In this document: piece by piece, positions 1-7,920 of the stretch
How positions within the stretch are numbered: position 1 is the stretch's first letter
Layout: every line of letters begins with the position of its first letter
NCBI GenBank assembly: GCA_023388995.1
Contig: JAEWFD010000035.1
Span: forward strand, 1-57,573
DNA from: Bacillota bacterium
GTDB taxonomy: Bacteria > Bacillota_I > Bacilli_A > Erysipelotrichales > Erysipelotrichaceae
DNA: 57,573 nucleotides
Reading direction: 5' to 3'
The notes under the pieces: model-generated
What the model was told of the DNA's origin: nothing
Databases searched by the model: none
Seen by the model: only the letters and a program-made list of their open reading frames with translations
Translations under genes and position numbers: made by a program

Positions 1-66
1 CACAAATTTCAGCACAAGTTTCACCAGCACCAGTTCCGGCTTAATGGAATGTACTTCATCAATCAT
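1..66 (-). CDS. Partial reading frame at left edge, unrecognised
   Basis: An open frame runs off the left edge. From the ATG at 66 it begins MIDEVHSIKPELVLVKLVLK, which reads like real protein. The frame stays open upstream to a TGA near 93. A better ribosome site (AGAGGT) and an ATG lie near 94, but in another frame that stops after about 12 codons; removing one A from an AAAAA run would join the two. It follows the EamA gene on the same strand and could be the next gene of that operon. No function can be given. Confidence 0.3.
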   Translation of the reverse strand, partial: MIDEVHSIKPELVLVKLVLKFV

Positions 67-119
67 TAATAGTTCGCTGATGCGTTCTTTTTGTCATGGA
101 ATGCTTACCTCTAGATGTT

Positions 120-1001
120 TCACACTTGTTTCCTTTCTTTTTTATAATCCAAATAAATCAAGCACAACACGGATATCAGTATTACGATACAGCCAATTAC
201 CTGCGGCAAACGAATTCGTTCCTGCAATACGGTAATTCCGACCAAAAGACTTGCAATCGGTTCAAACAGGCATAGGATGGAGGCTACCACACTGCCAAGA
301 TAGCGAATTCCCAATTGCAGAAAGGCAACCGCCAAAACCGAGGTTCCAAGCGCAAGTGCTGCCAGCCAAGGCAAGGCTGAAAGTGAAGGAAGAGGCATCC
401 ATTTTCCCTGGATCAATTGCAGCGTCAGCATGAAACCGGACACTACAATTGAAAACCAGAACGAAACCAGATAGGTATTTTCCTGTTTCAAGCTTGTTTT
501 TTCGAAGCGCACAATGTAGTATCCATAGCTCACTGCAGATGCAACCGCCAGACCTATACCAATCATGTTTTCTCCGCTTTCACCATACAAAAAACATAAT
601 ACGCCAACCATGGAAGCTGCCAGCACCATCCATTTTCCTTTGGAGATCCGCTCGTGATACCATAGCCAGGCAATAATCGCAACAACCAGCGGATACAAGA
701 AATGCAGCGTTGTTGCTGTTCCGATCGGAATAAATCGATAAGATGAATATAAAAATAATGTTGTGATTGAGATACCAAAGATACCTAGCTGCATGAATGA
801 TTTCCCTGACTTTTCAGGCAGTGCAAGGGGAATCCGATTCATCCATAAAATACATAGCAAAATTGGGATTGACAGCAAGTTGCGGTAGAATACCATCACT
901 TCTGCTTCCATCCCCATCTGCAATATCTTTTTGGCAATTAATGGTGTAACACCAAATAAGCAAGCAGATACTACCGTATAAAATACTCCTTTTAATTTCA
1001 T
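120..1001 (-). CDS. EamA/DMT family transporter
   Basis: A 293-residue membrane protein with about ten hydrophobic segments in two similar halves, typical of the drug/metabolite transporter (EamA) family, which moves small metabolites or amino acids across the membrane. It begins MKLKGVFYTVVSACLFGVTP; the second half has a matching conserved stretch (ALGTSVLAVAFLQLGIRYLG) and a family-like LLVGITVLQERI near the end. A longer frame extends upstream, but the ATG at 1001 has AAAGGGA just before it and gives the usual family length. It is the last clear gene after the PTS genes and the M20 amidohydrolase, 53 bp downstream of the latter, with a strong hairpin in the gap. Substrate unknown; export or uptake of the product made by the amidohydrolase is a guess. 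Confidence 0.85.
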   Translation of the reverse strand: MKLKGVFYTVVSACLFGVTPLIAKKILQMGMEAEVMVFYRNLLSIPILLCILWMNRIPLALPEKSGKSFMQLGIFGISITTLFLYSSYRFIPIGTATTLHFLYPLVVAIIAWLWYHERISKGKWMVLAASMVGVLCFLYGESGENMIGIGLAVASAVSYGYYIVRFEKTSLKQENTYLVSFWFSIVVSGFMLTLQLIQGKWMPLPSLSALPWLAALALGTSVLAVAFLQLGIRYLGSVVASILCLFEPIASLLVGITVLQERIRLPQVIGCIVILISVLCLIYLDYKKERKQV

Positions 1002-1019
1002 TGTATTCCCTTTTAATAT

Positions 1020-1048
1020 GGCAATGCTTCCCGTTGGGGAAGCATGCC
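1020..1048 (-). other. Strong intergenic hairpin without U-tract
   Basis: Between the M20 and EamA genes lies a near-perfect inverted repeat: GGC plus ATGCTTCCC pairs with GGGAAGCAT plus GCC, with one bulged A and a 4-nt loop. On the coding (minus) strand no run of T follows, so it is not a standard terminator. It ends about 10 nt before the ribosome site of the EamA gene. It may stabilise or separate the mRNA segments. Confidence 0.5.
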
Positions 1049-1054
1049 GTTGTG

Positions 1055-2245
1055 TTATTGTCCTTCCAACAAACGTTGGGTTAATTCTTGTTTGGCAGCT
1101 TCCAAAGTCTGAGGGTTCAGAAAAAATTCTACAGCTGTGCGAGCCATGCTTTTGCTTGAGATTTCCAAGCATCGTCTGCCGGCACCCGAATTTGCCAGTT
1201 CACGGAATTGCTCCGTATGATTTGAGATCTTATAATCTGGAAAAATGGTAACATACGGGTTGCAAATTGGTATTATTCGGGAAACATTTCCCAAATCTTC
1301 ACCGCCGTAATCAAACGGCATTCCATCCATCAATTCCTCATTGAGTGCATGTAACTCTTCTTTGCATACATCCGATAATGTTTTGTTAGGAATGCGTCCC
1401 TGATAGCCCGGGGTAATGCTGATATCGACTGTGCAGCCAAGTGCCTGCGCGCAGCCAAGTGCTGCATTCCGCAGCTTCTCAGCACCTCTTTCCAAGTCTT
1501 TGACACTGAAGCAGCTGATTGAGCCGGCAAGCACCACTTCATCTGGAATTAGCCCTGTGCCCTTGCCACCTTCCTTGATGATATGAGAAATGCGCATATC
1601 ACCTTTTACATGCTGCCGCAGCAGTCCCACAGCAGTGAGATAGAGATTGGCTGCACTCAGTGCATTTACCCCATTCTCAGGATGGGAACCGGCATGAGCA
1701 GACAAGCCATGGAATTTCAGTGCTACCCGCATGGAAGACATGCACTCGCCGGCCAGCCGCGTCTTAGCACTGGTTGGATGCATCATAATCACTGCATCCA
1801 TTCCATCGAAAACACCCTGTTCCAGCAAGATAATCTTGCCGCCGCCACCTTCTTCAGCCGGCGTTCCGATACAATAAATCGTACCATCAAGCTGATTTTC
1901 TTCCATATACTGTTTTACTCCAATGGCAGCACCAACAGCAGATGTACTGATCAAATTATGCCCGCAGGCATGACCGATCTCAGGCAATGCATCATACTCG
2001 GAAACAATTGCAATCTTCGTTTTTCCGGTCCCATAGCTGGCTTTGAATGCCGTATCCAAAGTACCCGCTTTTCGTTCCACTTGAAAGCCATGTTGCTCCA
2101 GAAAGTCGCATTGTACCTCAGCAGCTTTGAATTCTTGAAACCCAAGCTCAGGATTTGCGTGGATATAGCGAGCCATATCCCACAAGACATCCATCTGTTC
2201 ATCCAGATAGCAATCCATCAAACGCTTTGCTTGTTCTTTTTCCAT
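1055..2245 (-). CDS. M20 family amidohydrolase (AbgB/HipO-like)
   Basis: A 396-residue metal-dependent amidohydrolase of the M20D type, which cleaves amide bonds in N-acyl amino acids, aminobenzoyl-glutamate or similar compounds in the cytosol. Metal-site motifs are visible: DALPEIGHACGHNL near residues 85-98, TPAEEGGGGK near 128-137 with the paired glutamates, and a histidine in MMHPTS near 155. The lid/dimerisation domain follows (GLSAHAGSHPENGVNALSA), and the catalytic domain resumes toward the C-terminus. The start at 2245 is 3 bp after the EIID stop, so it is translationally linked to the PTS. An amidohydrolase as the next gene after a mannose-class PTS suggests an amide-linked sugar derivative or conjugate as substrate; this is inference. 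Confidence 0.88.
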   Translation of the reverse strand: MEKEQAKRLMDCYLDEQMDVLWDMARYIHANPELGFQEFKAAEVQCDFLEQHGFQVERKAGTLDTAFKASYGTGKTKIAIVSEYDALPEIGHACGHNLISTSAVGAAIGVKQYMEENQLDGTIYCIGTPAEEGGGGKIILLEQGVFDGMDAVIMMHPTSAKTRLAGECMSSMRVALKFHGLSAHAGSHPENGVNALSAANLYLTAVGLLRQHVKGDMRISHIIKEGGKGTGLIPDEVVLAGSISCFSVKDLERGAEKLRNAALGCAQALGCTVDISITPGYQGRIPNKTLSDVCKEELHALNEELMDGMPFDYGGEDLGNVSRIIPICNPYVTIFPDYKISNHTEQFRELANSGAGRRCLEISSKSMARTAVEFFLNPQTLEAAKQELTQRLLEGQ

Positions 2246-2248
2246 ATG

Positions 2249-3082
2249 CTAGCCCAGCACTTTCAGGAAGCTTGCCACCATAGAGATCAAAATGATGGTC
2301 AGCAGCACTTTGTTGTAGTTTTGTCCTTTGTTTTTAAAGTAGTAATAGATCCCAAAGATAACGCAAAGCGGCAGCAAGCCCGGCGCAATCTGATTCAAGA
2401 TCGCTTGCAGCTCAATTGGATTCGCATTCTGCATGGTGAGTTTCAATGGGGTGCTTACTTTGACATAACTGGAAGACAATGCCCCCATCATGAATAACCC
2501 CAAGATACTCGAACCGGTAATAATATCATTAATTACGCCTGATTTCATGAATCTCATAACAGATTCTTTTCCTACATGATAGCCTAGTTTTAATAAATAA
2601 TATCCAATGACTACAATCACGATTGGATAAATATACGGAATGACTGCGCCTAACGAATTGCCTGTTAAAGCAAATGAACAGCCAAGAGCCAAAATAATTG
2701 GTTTAATCGTACCCCAAATGATGGTATCTCCAATACCAGCCAAAGGACCCATCAATCCTGTTTTCAGACCCGTAATAACTTCCGCCGGCATCTCAACACC
2801 TTTCGCTTTTTGTTCTTCCAGCGACAGTGTAATTCCATGAATCACACAGCCAAATGTTCCTTCCGAATTATAGAATTGCAGATGACGCTGCAACGCTTCC
2901 CTAAAGCCAGCCTCGTCGTCTTTGTATATTTTGCGTAATCCGCTGGAAATTGCATTACAGAATGCCAGAGCTTGCAATCGTTCATAGGAATTACTTAATT
3001 CCGTTGTAAAGAACCAAGTCGCAAAGATTCTTTTTAAATCCTTTGGATTTAGTACATTTGCTTGCTTATTTTCAGTGCTCAT
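2249..3082 (-). CDS. PTS mannose/fructose/sorbose family EIID
   Basis: A 277-residue membrane subunit of a mannose-class phosphotransferase transporter. Together with EIIC it forms the sugar channel. The N-terminal part carries the family pattern (FATWFFTTELSNSYERLQAL; FNCAI-type AFCNAISSGLRKIY), then EEQKAKGVEMPAEVITGLKTGLMGPLAGIGDTIIWGT, the conserved EIID core, followed by hydrophobic segments and a C-terminal membrane anchor. It starts 1 bp after the EIIC stop codon. Fourth gene of the sigma-54 dependent operon starting at 4769. Sugar specificity cannot be read from the sequence. Confidence 0.95.
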   Translation of the reverse strand: MSTENKQANVLNPKDLKRIFATWFFTTELSNSYERLQALAFCNAISSGLRKIYKDDEAGFREALQRHLQFYNSEGTFGCVIHGITLSLEEQKAKGVEMPAEVITGLKTGLMGPLAGIGDTIIWGTIKPIILALGCSFALTGNSLGAVIPYIYPIVIVVIGYYLLKLGYHVGKESVMRFMKSGVINDIITGSSILGLFMMGALSSSYVKVSTPLKLTMQNANPIELQAILNQIAPGLLPLCVIFGIYYYFKNKGQNYNKVLLTIILISMVASFLKVLG

Positions 3083-3083
3083 G

Positions 3084-3833
3084 CTATGCTACCTGACCTT
3101 TCTTTGAACTTGCTTTAAAGATGCTTAACAATGCAATGCTGCTTCCGAAGATCGCTGCTGCCATAGTATTGATTCCCAAGTATGCAACTGCGAAGAATCC
3201 GATGAAGAAATATGGAAGAAGCTCTTTCTTGCCAATTGTGACAATAATAATGGCAAATCCCATCGCAGGAAGCATGCCGCCTGCAACACTAAATCCGCCG
3301 ATTACCCATTTAGGTAATACTGCAAGCAGATATTGTACTGCTTCCGCACCAAATAAATTGATCACAAATACCGGTACAAATCGAAGCACAATCGCAAAGA
3401 TTGTCGGATATGTAACAGCACAATGGAAGATGGCTTTTTCATTTCCTTCTTCCGCATACTTGTCTGCTTTATGAATCCAAGCAGCATTTGAAGTACGGCG
3501 GATCTGATCCAAAAAGACACCTAATACACCAAATGGAACAGCTAGTCCGACTGCCATCTCGGCACTCATCCCAGTTTGCAATGCTACCGGAATGGCAATT
3601 GTTGCTGCCAGTGCCTGGTCAGCCGGAATATTTCCTCCTGTAGCGATCATCCCTAAATATACTAGCTGAATGGTCCCTCCGATAATTAAGCCCTGAGGCA
3701 CATTCCCATAAACTAACCCTAAAATAAAGCCGATAAAAATTGGAGAACCAGTTGCCGTTGTTAATCCGTAACCAATTCGGTTTGTTCCCATGAAATACAA
3801 TACGCCACATAATGCTGCAATTGCGATATTCAT
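3084..3833 (-). CDS. PTS mannose/fructose/sorbose family EIIC
   Basis: A 249-residue polytopic membrane protein of the ManY/SorA type, which carries the substrate-binding channel of the transporter. The sequence shows the conserved GLVYGNVPQGLIIGGTIQLVYLG region near residues 39-61 and GGNIPADQALAATIAIPVAL soon after, both hallmarks of mannose-class EIIC, then repeated hydrophobic helices. It lies between the EIIB gene (23 bp gap) and the EIID gene (1 bp gap), which start and stop in the expected family order. Confidence 0.95.
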   Translation of the reverse strand: MNIAIAALCGVLYFMGTNRIGYGLTTATGSPIFIGFILGLVYGNVPQGLIIGGTIQLVYLGMIATGGNIPADQALAATIAIPVALQTGMSAEMAVGLAVPFGVLGVFLDQIRRTSNAAWIHKADKYAEEGNEKAIFHCAVTYPTIFAIVLRFVPVFVINLFGAEAVQYLLAVLPKWVIGGFSVAGGMLPAMGFAIIIVTIGKKELLPYFFIGFFAVAYLGINTMAAAIFGSSIALLSIFKASSKKGQVA

Positions 3834-3856
3834 ATGTTTTCCTCTCTTTTCTCTTT

Positions 3857-4357
3857 TTACTTCACGTCAAAATTAAACTTTGATAATACTTTGGAGAAAT
3901 CCATGCTCGGTTCATCCGGTACTTGGTGCAAGTAAATATGACTGTTTTGATCTTGCATCTCTTTCAGCATCTTCGCATCTTTGTTGTCTAGTGTAATCGG
4001 TCCAAATACTACGATCCGTCCCGGTCCAGCCCCCAGACCGCCAATTTGCAGTGAATCCACCGGAAAGCCGCCCTTAAATGCACGATATACTTCTTCAATG
4101 CTTTTAAACAATACAAACAAATTTCCATCACCCATTTGATTTTCATTCCAAGCAGCAATTGCTTGATCTACCGAATAAATCATCACCTCAATCCCCGGAG
4201 GCGCTGCCATAATGTAGATGCTTGCAAGAAATTCATCATGTGCCAATGCATCATTGATAATGACAATTTTGTTTGCAGCGGTTTGCTTGACCCACTTCGT
4301 AATCACTTGTCCGTGAATCAAACGGAAATCTGCTCTGATTAGACTAATTTTTGCCAT
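3857..4357 (-). CDS. PTS mannose/fructose/sorbose family EIIB
   Basis: A 166-residue cytosolic phosphocarrier that receives phosphate from EIIA and passes it to the incoming sugar. The N-terminus MAKISLIRADFRLIHGQVITKW contains the phosphorylated histidine of mannose-class EIIB (HGQV, about residue 15). A longer frame exists upstream, but the ATG at 4357 has AGGAGGTGAAGAAC before it and matches the family N-terminus. The start lies 14 nt inside the end of the EIIA gene, so translation is likely coupled. Later landmarks are GGLGAGPGRIVVFGPITL and the C-terminal helix. Confidence 0.95.
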   Translation of the reverse strand: MAKISLIRADFRLIHGQVITKWVKQTAANKIVIINDALAHDEFLASIYIMAAPPGIEVMIYSVDQAIAAWNENQMGDGNLFVLFKSIEEVYRAFKGGFPVDSLQIGGLGAGPGRIVVFGPITLDNKDAKMLKEMQDQNSHIYLHQVPDEPSMDFSKVLSKFNFDVK

Positions 4358-4769
4358 GTTCTTCACCTCCTGCCCGTTTATTAGCCAATTCCATGACATT
4401 TTTAACGCTGTGCTGACCAACCTCTACAACATGCTCAACCAGCTCTTGTGTCTCTAACATATCCTTTTGCATATACATCTCTAATAGTATTGCTAGGTTT
4501 ACCCCTGTTACCACTTGGTTATTTGCTGTTTTTGATAGCAGCATGGCACTATTGCAAGGTGTTCCGCCAAATAAATCCACCAGACAGATCGTATCTTTAG
4601 CTGCATCAACCGCTTGCACCAACAATGCCAGATACTCTTCCACAGACATTCCTGGCAGCAGCGGAAATGCTTTCACATCAGGCATCGGCCCGATAATCAT
4701 TTCTGCTGAGCGTACAATCGCTTCGCAGAAATGTCCATGGGAGCAAATAAAGAATTGTTTCTCTTTCAT
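4344..4769 (-). CDS. PTS mannose/fructose/sorbose family EIIA
   Basis: A 141-residue cytosolic EIIA of the mannose class. The active histidine is in ICSHGHFCEA near residue 10; VDLFGGTPCNSA near residues 64-75 is the conserved phosphoryl-transfer loop. First gene of the PTS operon; the ATG at 4769 has GGAAGG about 9 nt upstream and sits about 20 nt after the expected start of transcription from the -24/-12 promoter at 4802-4817. EIIA-type proteins of such systems also phosphorylate the EIIA/EIIB-like and PRD domains of the LevR activator, so this gene product may set the activity of the neighbour at 4882-7653. Confidence 0.95.
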   Translation of the reverse strand: MKEKQFFICSHGHFCEAIVRSAEMIIGPMPDVKAFPLLPGMSVEEYLALLVQAVDAAKDTICLVDLFGGTPCNSAMLLSKTANNQVVTGVNLAILLEMYMQKDMLETQELVEHVVEVGQHSVKNVMELANKRAGGEEHGKN

Positions 4770-4801
4770 ATTGCGCTTCCTTCCTCTTCACTCTCTTATG
4801 T

Positions 4802-4817
4802 AGCAAATTTCATGCCA
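4802..4817 (-). promoter_or_regulatory. Sigma-54 promoter (-24/-12) of the PTS operon
   Basis: On the minus strand the sequence reads TGGCATGAAATTTGCT: the -24 GG and the -12 GC are exactly 10 bp apart, the spacing required by sigma-54, and flanking bases fit the TGGCAC-N5-TTGCW consensus at all but one key position. Transcription would start near 4790, 20 nt before the EIIA start codon. The activator gene (LevR type) lies immediately upstream and sigma-54 is encoded in the window. Confidence 0.85.
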
Positions 4818-4827
4818 AGTTTTAAGA

Positions 4828-4861
4828 ACAAAAGAAAACGCAGGGTTTCTGCGTCTTTTTT
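4828..4861 (-). terminator. Rho-independent terminator after levR
   Basis: A 6-bp stem ACGCAG/CTGCGT with a 5-nt loop (stem at 4838-4854). On the minus strand it is followed by TTTTCTTTTG; on the plus strand by CTTTTTT, so it could act both ways. It separates the end of the activator gene from the sigma-54 promoter. Confidence 0.65.
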
Positions 4862-4881
4862 AAATTAAAAAGCGAACTGTG

Positions 4882-7653
4882 TCATTCTGTGTCGAATATA
4901 TCCATCAAATATGCAAGTTCTGTGTCGCTCACCTGAATCATGAAGGCATCTTCAATTGCCACCAAAGCAGCTTTAATTGCAAGAAACAATTGATTATTCT
5001 GTTTGATCCGTTTCTGGGCATCGTGATAATCCAGCGGCTGCCTGCGGATCAGACGCTCTATCATTCCTGAAACGTGAAACATATAGTTGATTAAAATACG
5101 GTCATGATCCCTGATTTCAATCAGCGACTGGATTGCCTGGAAGGAATCCAGGCAAAAATCATACGCCTTTTTAGGATTCAGAAAGATTAAGGAATCTTCA
5201 AGCAAGCTGCTTAAAATCGTCGTTGGTATATGCTGATCCTGAAGTACGTCACCTGTTTCTTTCATGACCATCGCATTGAGCTGGTATAAGCCTTCACCCA
5301 ATATGATCTCTTGAGACGAGATATACGGGACTTCATTCAATTTTAAATCAACAGCCCCGACAATTGCGATGATCTTCTTGTCTTGCAAATGCAAATTGCG
5401 GTAACTCTTCTTATTGCATGGAATTAACTCAATTCCATTTTCACTGATAATTGGCAAGGTTGTCCGCAATACTTCTCCTAATTTTACCGCTGCTCCTTCA
5501 CCGGACATGCAAGTTAGCAAGATTGTTGGCTTCTTTTCAAAATTCAATGACTTTTTAGTGATTAACTTACTTCCCAGATATGGCACATGAATTTTTAAAT
5601 CGCGGTGAATTTCTTCCAGCGTTACATCACCGATCACAATCTTGCGAAGTGCATCCAGTACAATCGGAGTGGAAACCATCGATAACGTTTTCACCGCAAT
5701 CCCCGTTTTCAAGCTGATGATATCACCAAAGGATAGCAATGATCCCATATCCGACAATATCAATACACCCTTACCTTCATCAATTTCCAATACCTTCTTC
5801 TCCACTTTGATCAAGAAATCTTCCACTCGTTCCAGCAGGGACATATCCAGCGCCTGTGCATGATCGGTGTGCAACAGCGTATTTGCAACATCAGCCATAT
5901 TGGTCGCAACACCGTTGCCATGAGCAAGTACCAGAAGCCCGATATGATTCTCTTCCTGTGCTCTTGCTTCTTTATCTGAAGACAGGAACATCGTAAAAAA
6001 GATCGTTTCCTGTTCCTGAAATTCAAAGTCTAATTCAGTCTGCAAAAAGCTTTTGATCATCTTTGCCACGACAAACTCATTCGGATGATCCAGCACTACT
6101 TCGTAAATTGTTTCTTTCAGCAGATTATGCTTATGATTATTATCCAAGATGGCACTGATATGCATGGCAAACGCTACATACATCTGCTTGCTGAATGTTC
6201 TCTCAAGCTTCTGCTCCGCAATCTTCAATGCAATCTCGACTGTTTTATAAACCCGTGGATGAATAAACTTAAACAGTTCCTCTTCTTCTTTGATTTCCTC
6301 ATTGATTTCAATCAGCAGCTGTGCAATATATTTCTCAATAAAAAGCTTCACATTGGCTACCGCTTCCTCAACGCTGACGCCTTTGGTGACATAGGAATCA
6401 AATTGCTTATTGATGCGGTCATAAATATCCTCATTATCTTTGATCTGAATATGCCCTAAATCAGTTTCTTCATTATACACAAACTCCTCATGATGAAGCA
6501 AATCAATCAGCTCTTTGGTTTTTGCAAAAGTAATGGGGTTCGATAAACCATTATAAACATGTTCCGATAACACATGTTTGCCGATCGCAATTGTTTCCAT
6601 GTTCTTGATCTTAGATTCCAGATATCCGCGGGCGCATATCAGTTTAACATCTGCTTTCAGCTGACCGATATTGCCATTGCATACATAACCGAGCAGTGCT
6701 TGCATACTCCCGCTTTTCACAAGAATCGGCTTTTTTACTTGGTTGTATTCGGATTTAAAAAACATCTCTATGAGCTGGAACCGTTCTTCCAGCGGCCGTT
6801 CTTCCAAAGCGGGAATGCGGATTACCATGGGAATCCGGCGTAAAAACGTTGTTAACAAGGAGGACACGATATTCTCTGTAGTCGCTCCGATCATCAGGAC
6901 ATTGGCTTTTCGGGTCTGATTATCGCCAAGACGCCGATATTCCTGCTTATCGATCAGCATGAACATCATTTCCTGACCTTCAGGAGGCAGACGATGTATC
7001 TCATCCAGAAATAGTACGCCATTATTTGCTTTGCAAACCAATCCTTCCACATCCTGGGCAGCACCTGTAAAGGCACCTTTGGTATAACCAAATAACTGTG
7101 AGAGCAGCAGCTGGGGGTTATTAGCATATTCCGCACAGTTAAATGTCACAAATTGTGCTTGGGCACCAAATATACCCATCGACTTTGCATACTCGAACAT
7201 TTGCTCCGCAAACATTGTTTTTCCCACACCTGTTGGCCCCGTCAGCAATGTATGCAGACCATGCGGCGGGTAGATCATCGCTGATTTTGCTTGTTTGATC
7301 ACCGCTTTCAAACTGCCATCTTTGCCGATGATGCTTTCAAACGAATCTTTGCTTTTCTTATGATTGCGAAACAGCACTGCCAAAGAATCGACCTGAAACA
7401 CAGTAATCTCACAATCAAGCAGCTGCGCTAGTTTGTTCACTGGGAAATAATGTACCGGCTTGCCATTGATTTTCAACAGTATATTCTCTTGAAACAACTG
7501 GTGCAAATCCTTGCTGACGTTGGCACGATCCAAGTCTAATTCTCTTGCCAGCTGCGTTGCTGTTATCCCCTCATATCCTTGCTGTATTTGTTCACATGTA
7601 ATGATCCCAGTTTGATCTAATATATACTGATAAATCCGATCTTTTCTCAACAT
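4882..7653 (-). CDS. levR: LevR/DgaR-type sigma-54 activator with PRD and PTS-like domains
   Basis: A 923-residue enhancer-binding protein that activates sigma-54 promoters in response to PTS phosphorylation. Order of domains: N-terminal winged helix (about 1-75; the helix pair TATQLARELDLDRANVSKDL); AAA+ domain (about 105-340) with Walker A GPTGVGKT near 140, the sigma-54 contact loop GAFTGA near 194 and Walker B VLFLDEIHR near 215; PRD1 (about 440-560, histidines in KFIHPRVY and FAMHISAIL); EIIA-mannose-like domain (about 580-700, LVLAHGNGVAT); EIIB-like segment with cysteine in LLTCMSGEGAAV; PRD2 at the C-terminus (NYMFHVSGMIERL). A GTG exists 9 nt upstream, but the ATG at 7653 has AGGTG at the right distance. 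Divergent from rpoN and next to its probable target operon. It could equally be called DgaR or a related name; the symbol reflects the family, not a known sugar. Confidence 0.93.
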   Translation of the reverse strand: MLRKDRIYQYILDQTGIITCEQIQQGYEGITATQLARELDLDRANVSKDLHQLFQENILLKINGKPVHYFPVNKLAQLLDCEITVFQVDSLAVLFRNHKKSKDSFESIIGKDGSLKAVIKQAKSAMIYPPHGLHTLLTGPTGVGKTMFAEQMFEYAKSMGIFGAQAQFVTFNCAEYANNPQLLLSQLFGYTKGAFTGAAQDVEGLVCKANNGVLFLDEIHRLPPEGQEMMFMLIDKQEYRRLGDNQTRKANVLMIGATTENIVSSLLTTFLRRIPMVIRIPALEERPLEERFQLIEMFFKSEYNQVKKPILVKSGSMQALLGYVCNGNIGQLKADVKLICARGYLESKIKNMETIAIGKHVLSEHVYNGLSNPITFAKTKELIDLLHHEEFVYNEETDLGHIQIKDNEDIYDRINKQFDSYVTKGVSVEEAVANVKLFIEKYIAQLLIEINEEIKEEEELFKFIHPRVYKTVEIALKIAEQKLERTFSKQMYVAFAMHISAILDNNHKHNLLKETIYEVVLDHPNEFVVAKMIKSFLQTELDFEFQEQETIFFTMFLSSDKEARAQEENHIGLLVLAHGNGVATNMADVANTLLHTDHAQALDMSLLERVEDFLIKVEKKVLEIDEGKGVLILSDMGSLLSFGDIISLKTGIAVKTLSMVSTPIVLDALRKIVIGDVTLEEIHRDLKIHVPYLGSKLITKKSLNFEKKPTILLTCMSGEGAAVKLGEVLRTTLPIISENGIELIPCNKKSYRNLHLQDKKIIAIVGAVDLKLNEVPYISSQEIILGEGLYQLNAMVMKETGDVLQDQHIPTTILSSLLEDSLIFLNPKKAYDFCLDSFQAIQSLIEIRDHDRILINYMFHVSGMIERLIRRQPLDYHDAQKRIKQNNQLFLAIKAALVAIEDAFMIQVSDTELAYLMDIFDTE

Positions 7654-7920
7654 AGTTTGCACCTCACTTCATATAACTAATGCCGCTATCTCTGATTTCA
7701 AGCACTTTGTAGATAAAAAGCTGTCAAATTTCCTTTAAATCATATTGCTGGATTCAGACTCTTCTTTTGCATTCTAACACAAGCTATTCATAAAAGCTAC
7801 TTTCAAAGTATTGATGGTAATTGAACTTTCTTAGTTGATTCACCAATGATTCCGTAAGAAATTAGTTTTTAGTGCAATTCTCTTTTTTCTGTATTATGAT
7901 TAAAAAAAGGTGGTGGAATC

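Noticed and set aside
1583..2497. 304-codon plus-strand frame opposite the M20 and EIID genes
   Set aside because: It is antisense to two well-supported genes, rich in His, Cys and Gln as expected from a shadow frame.
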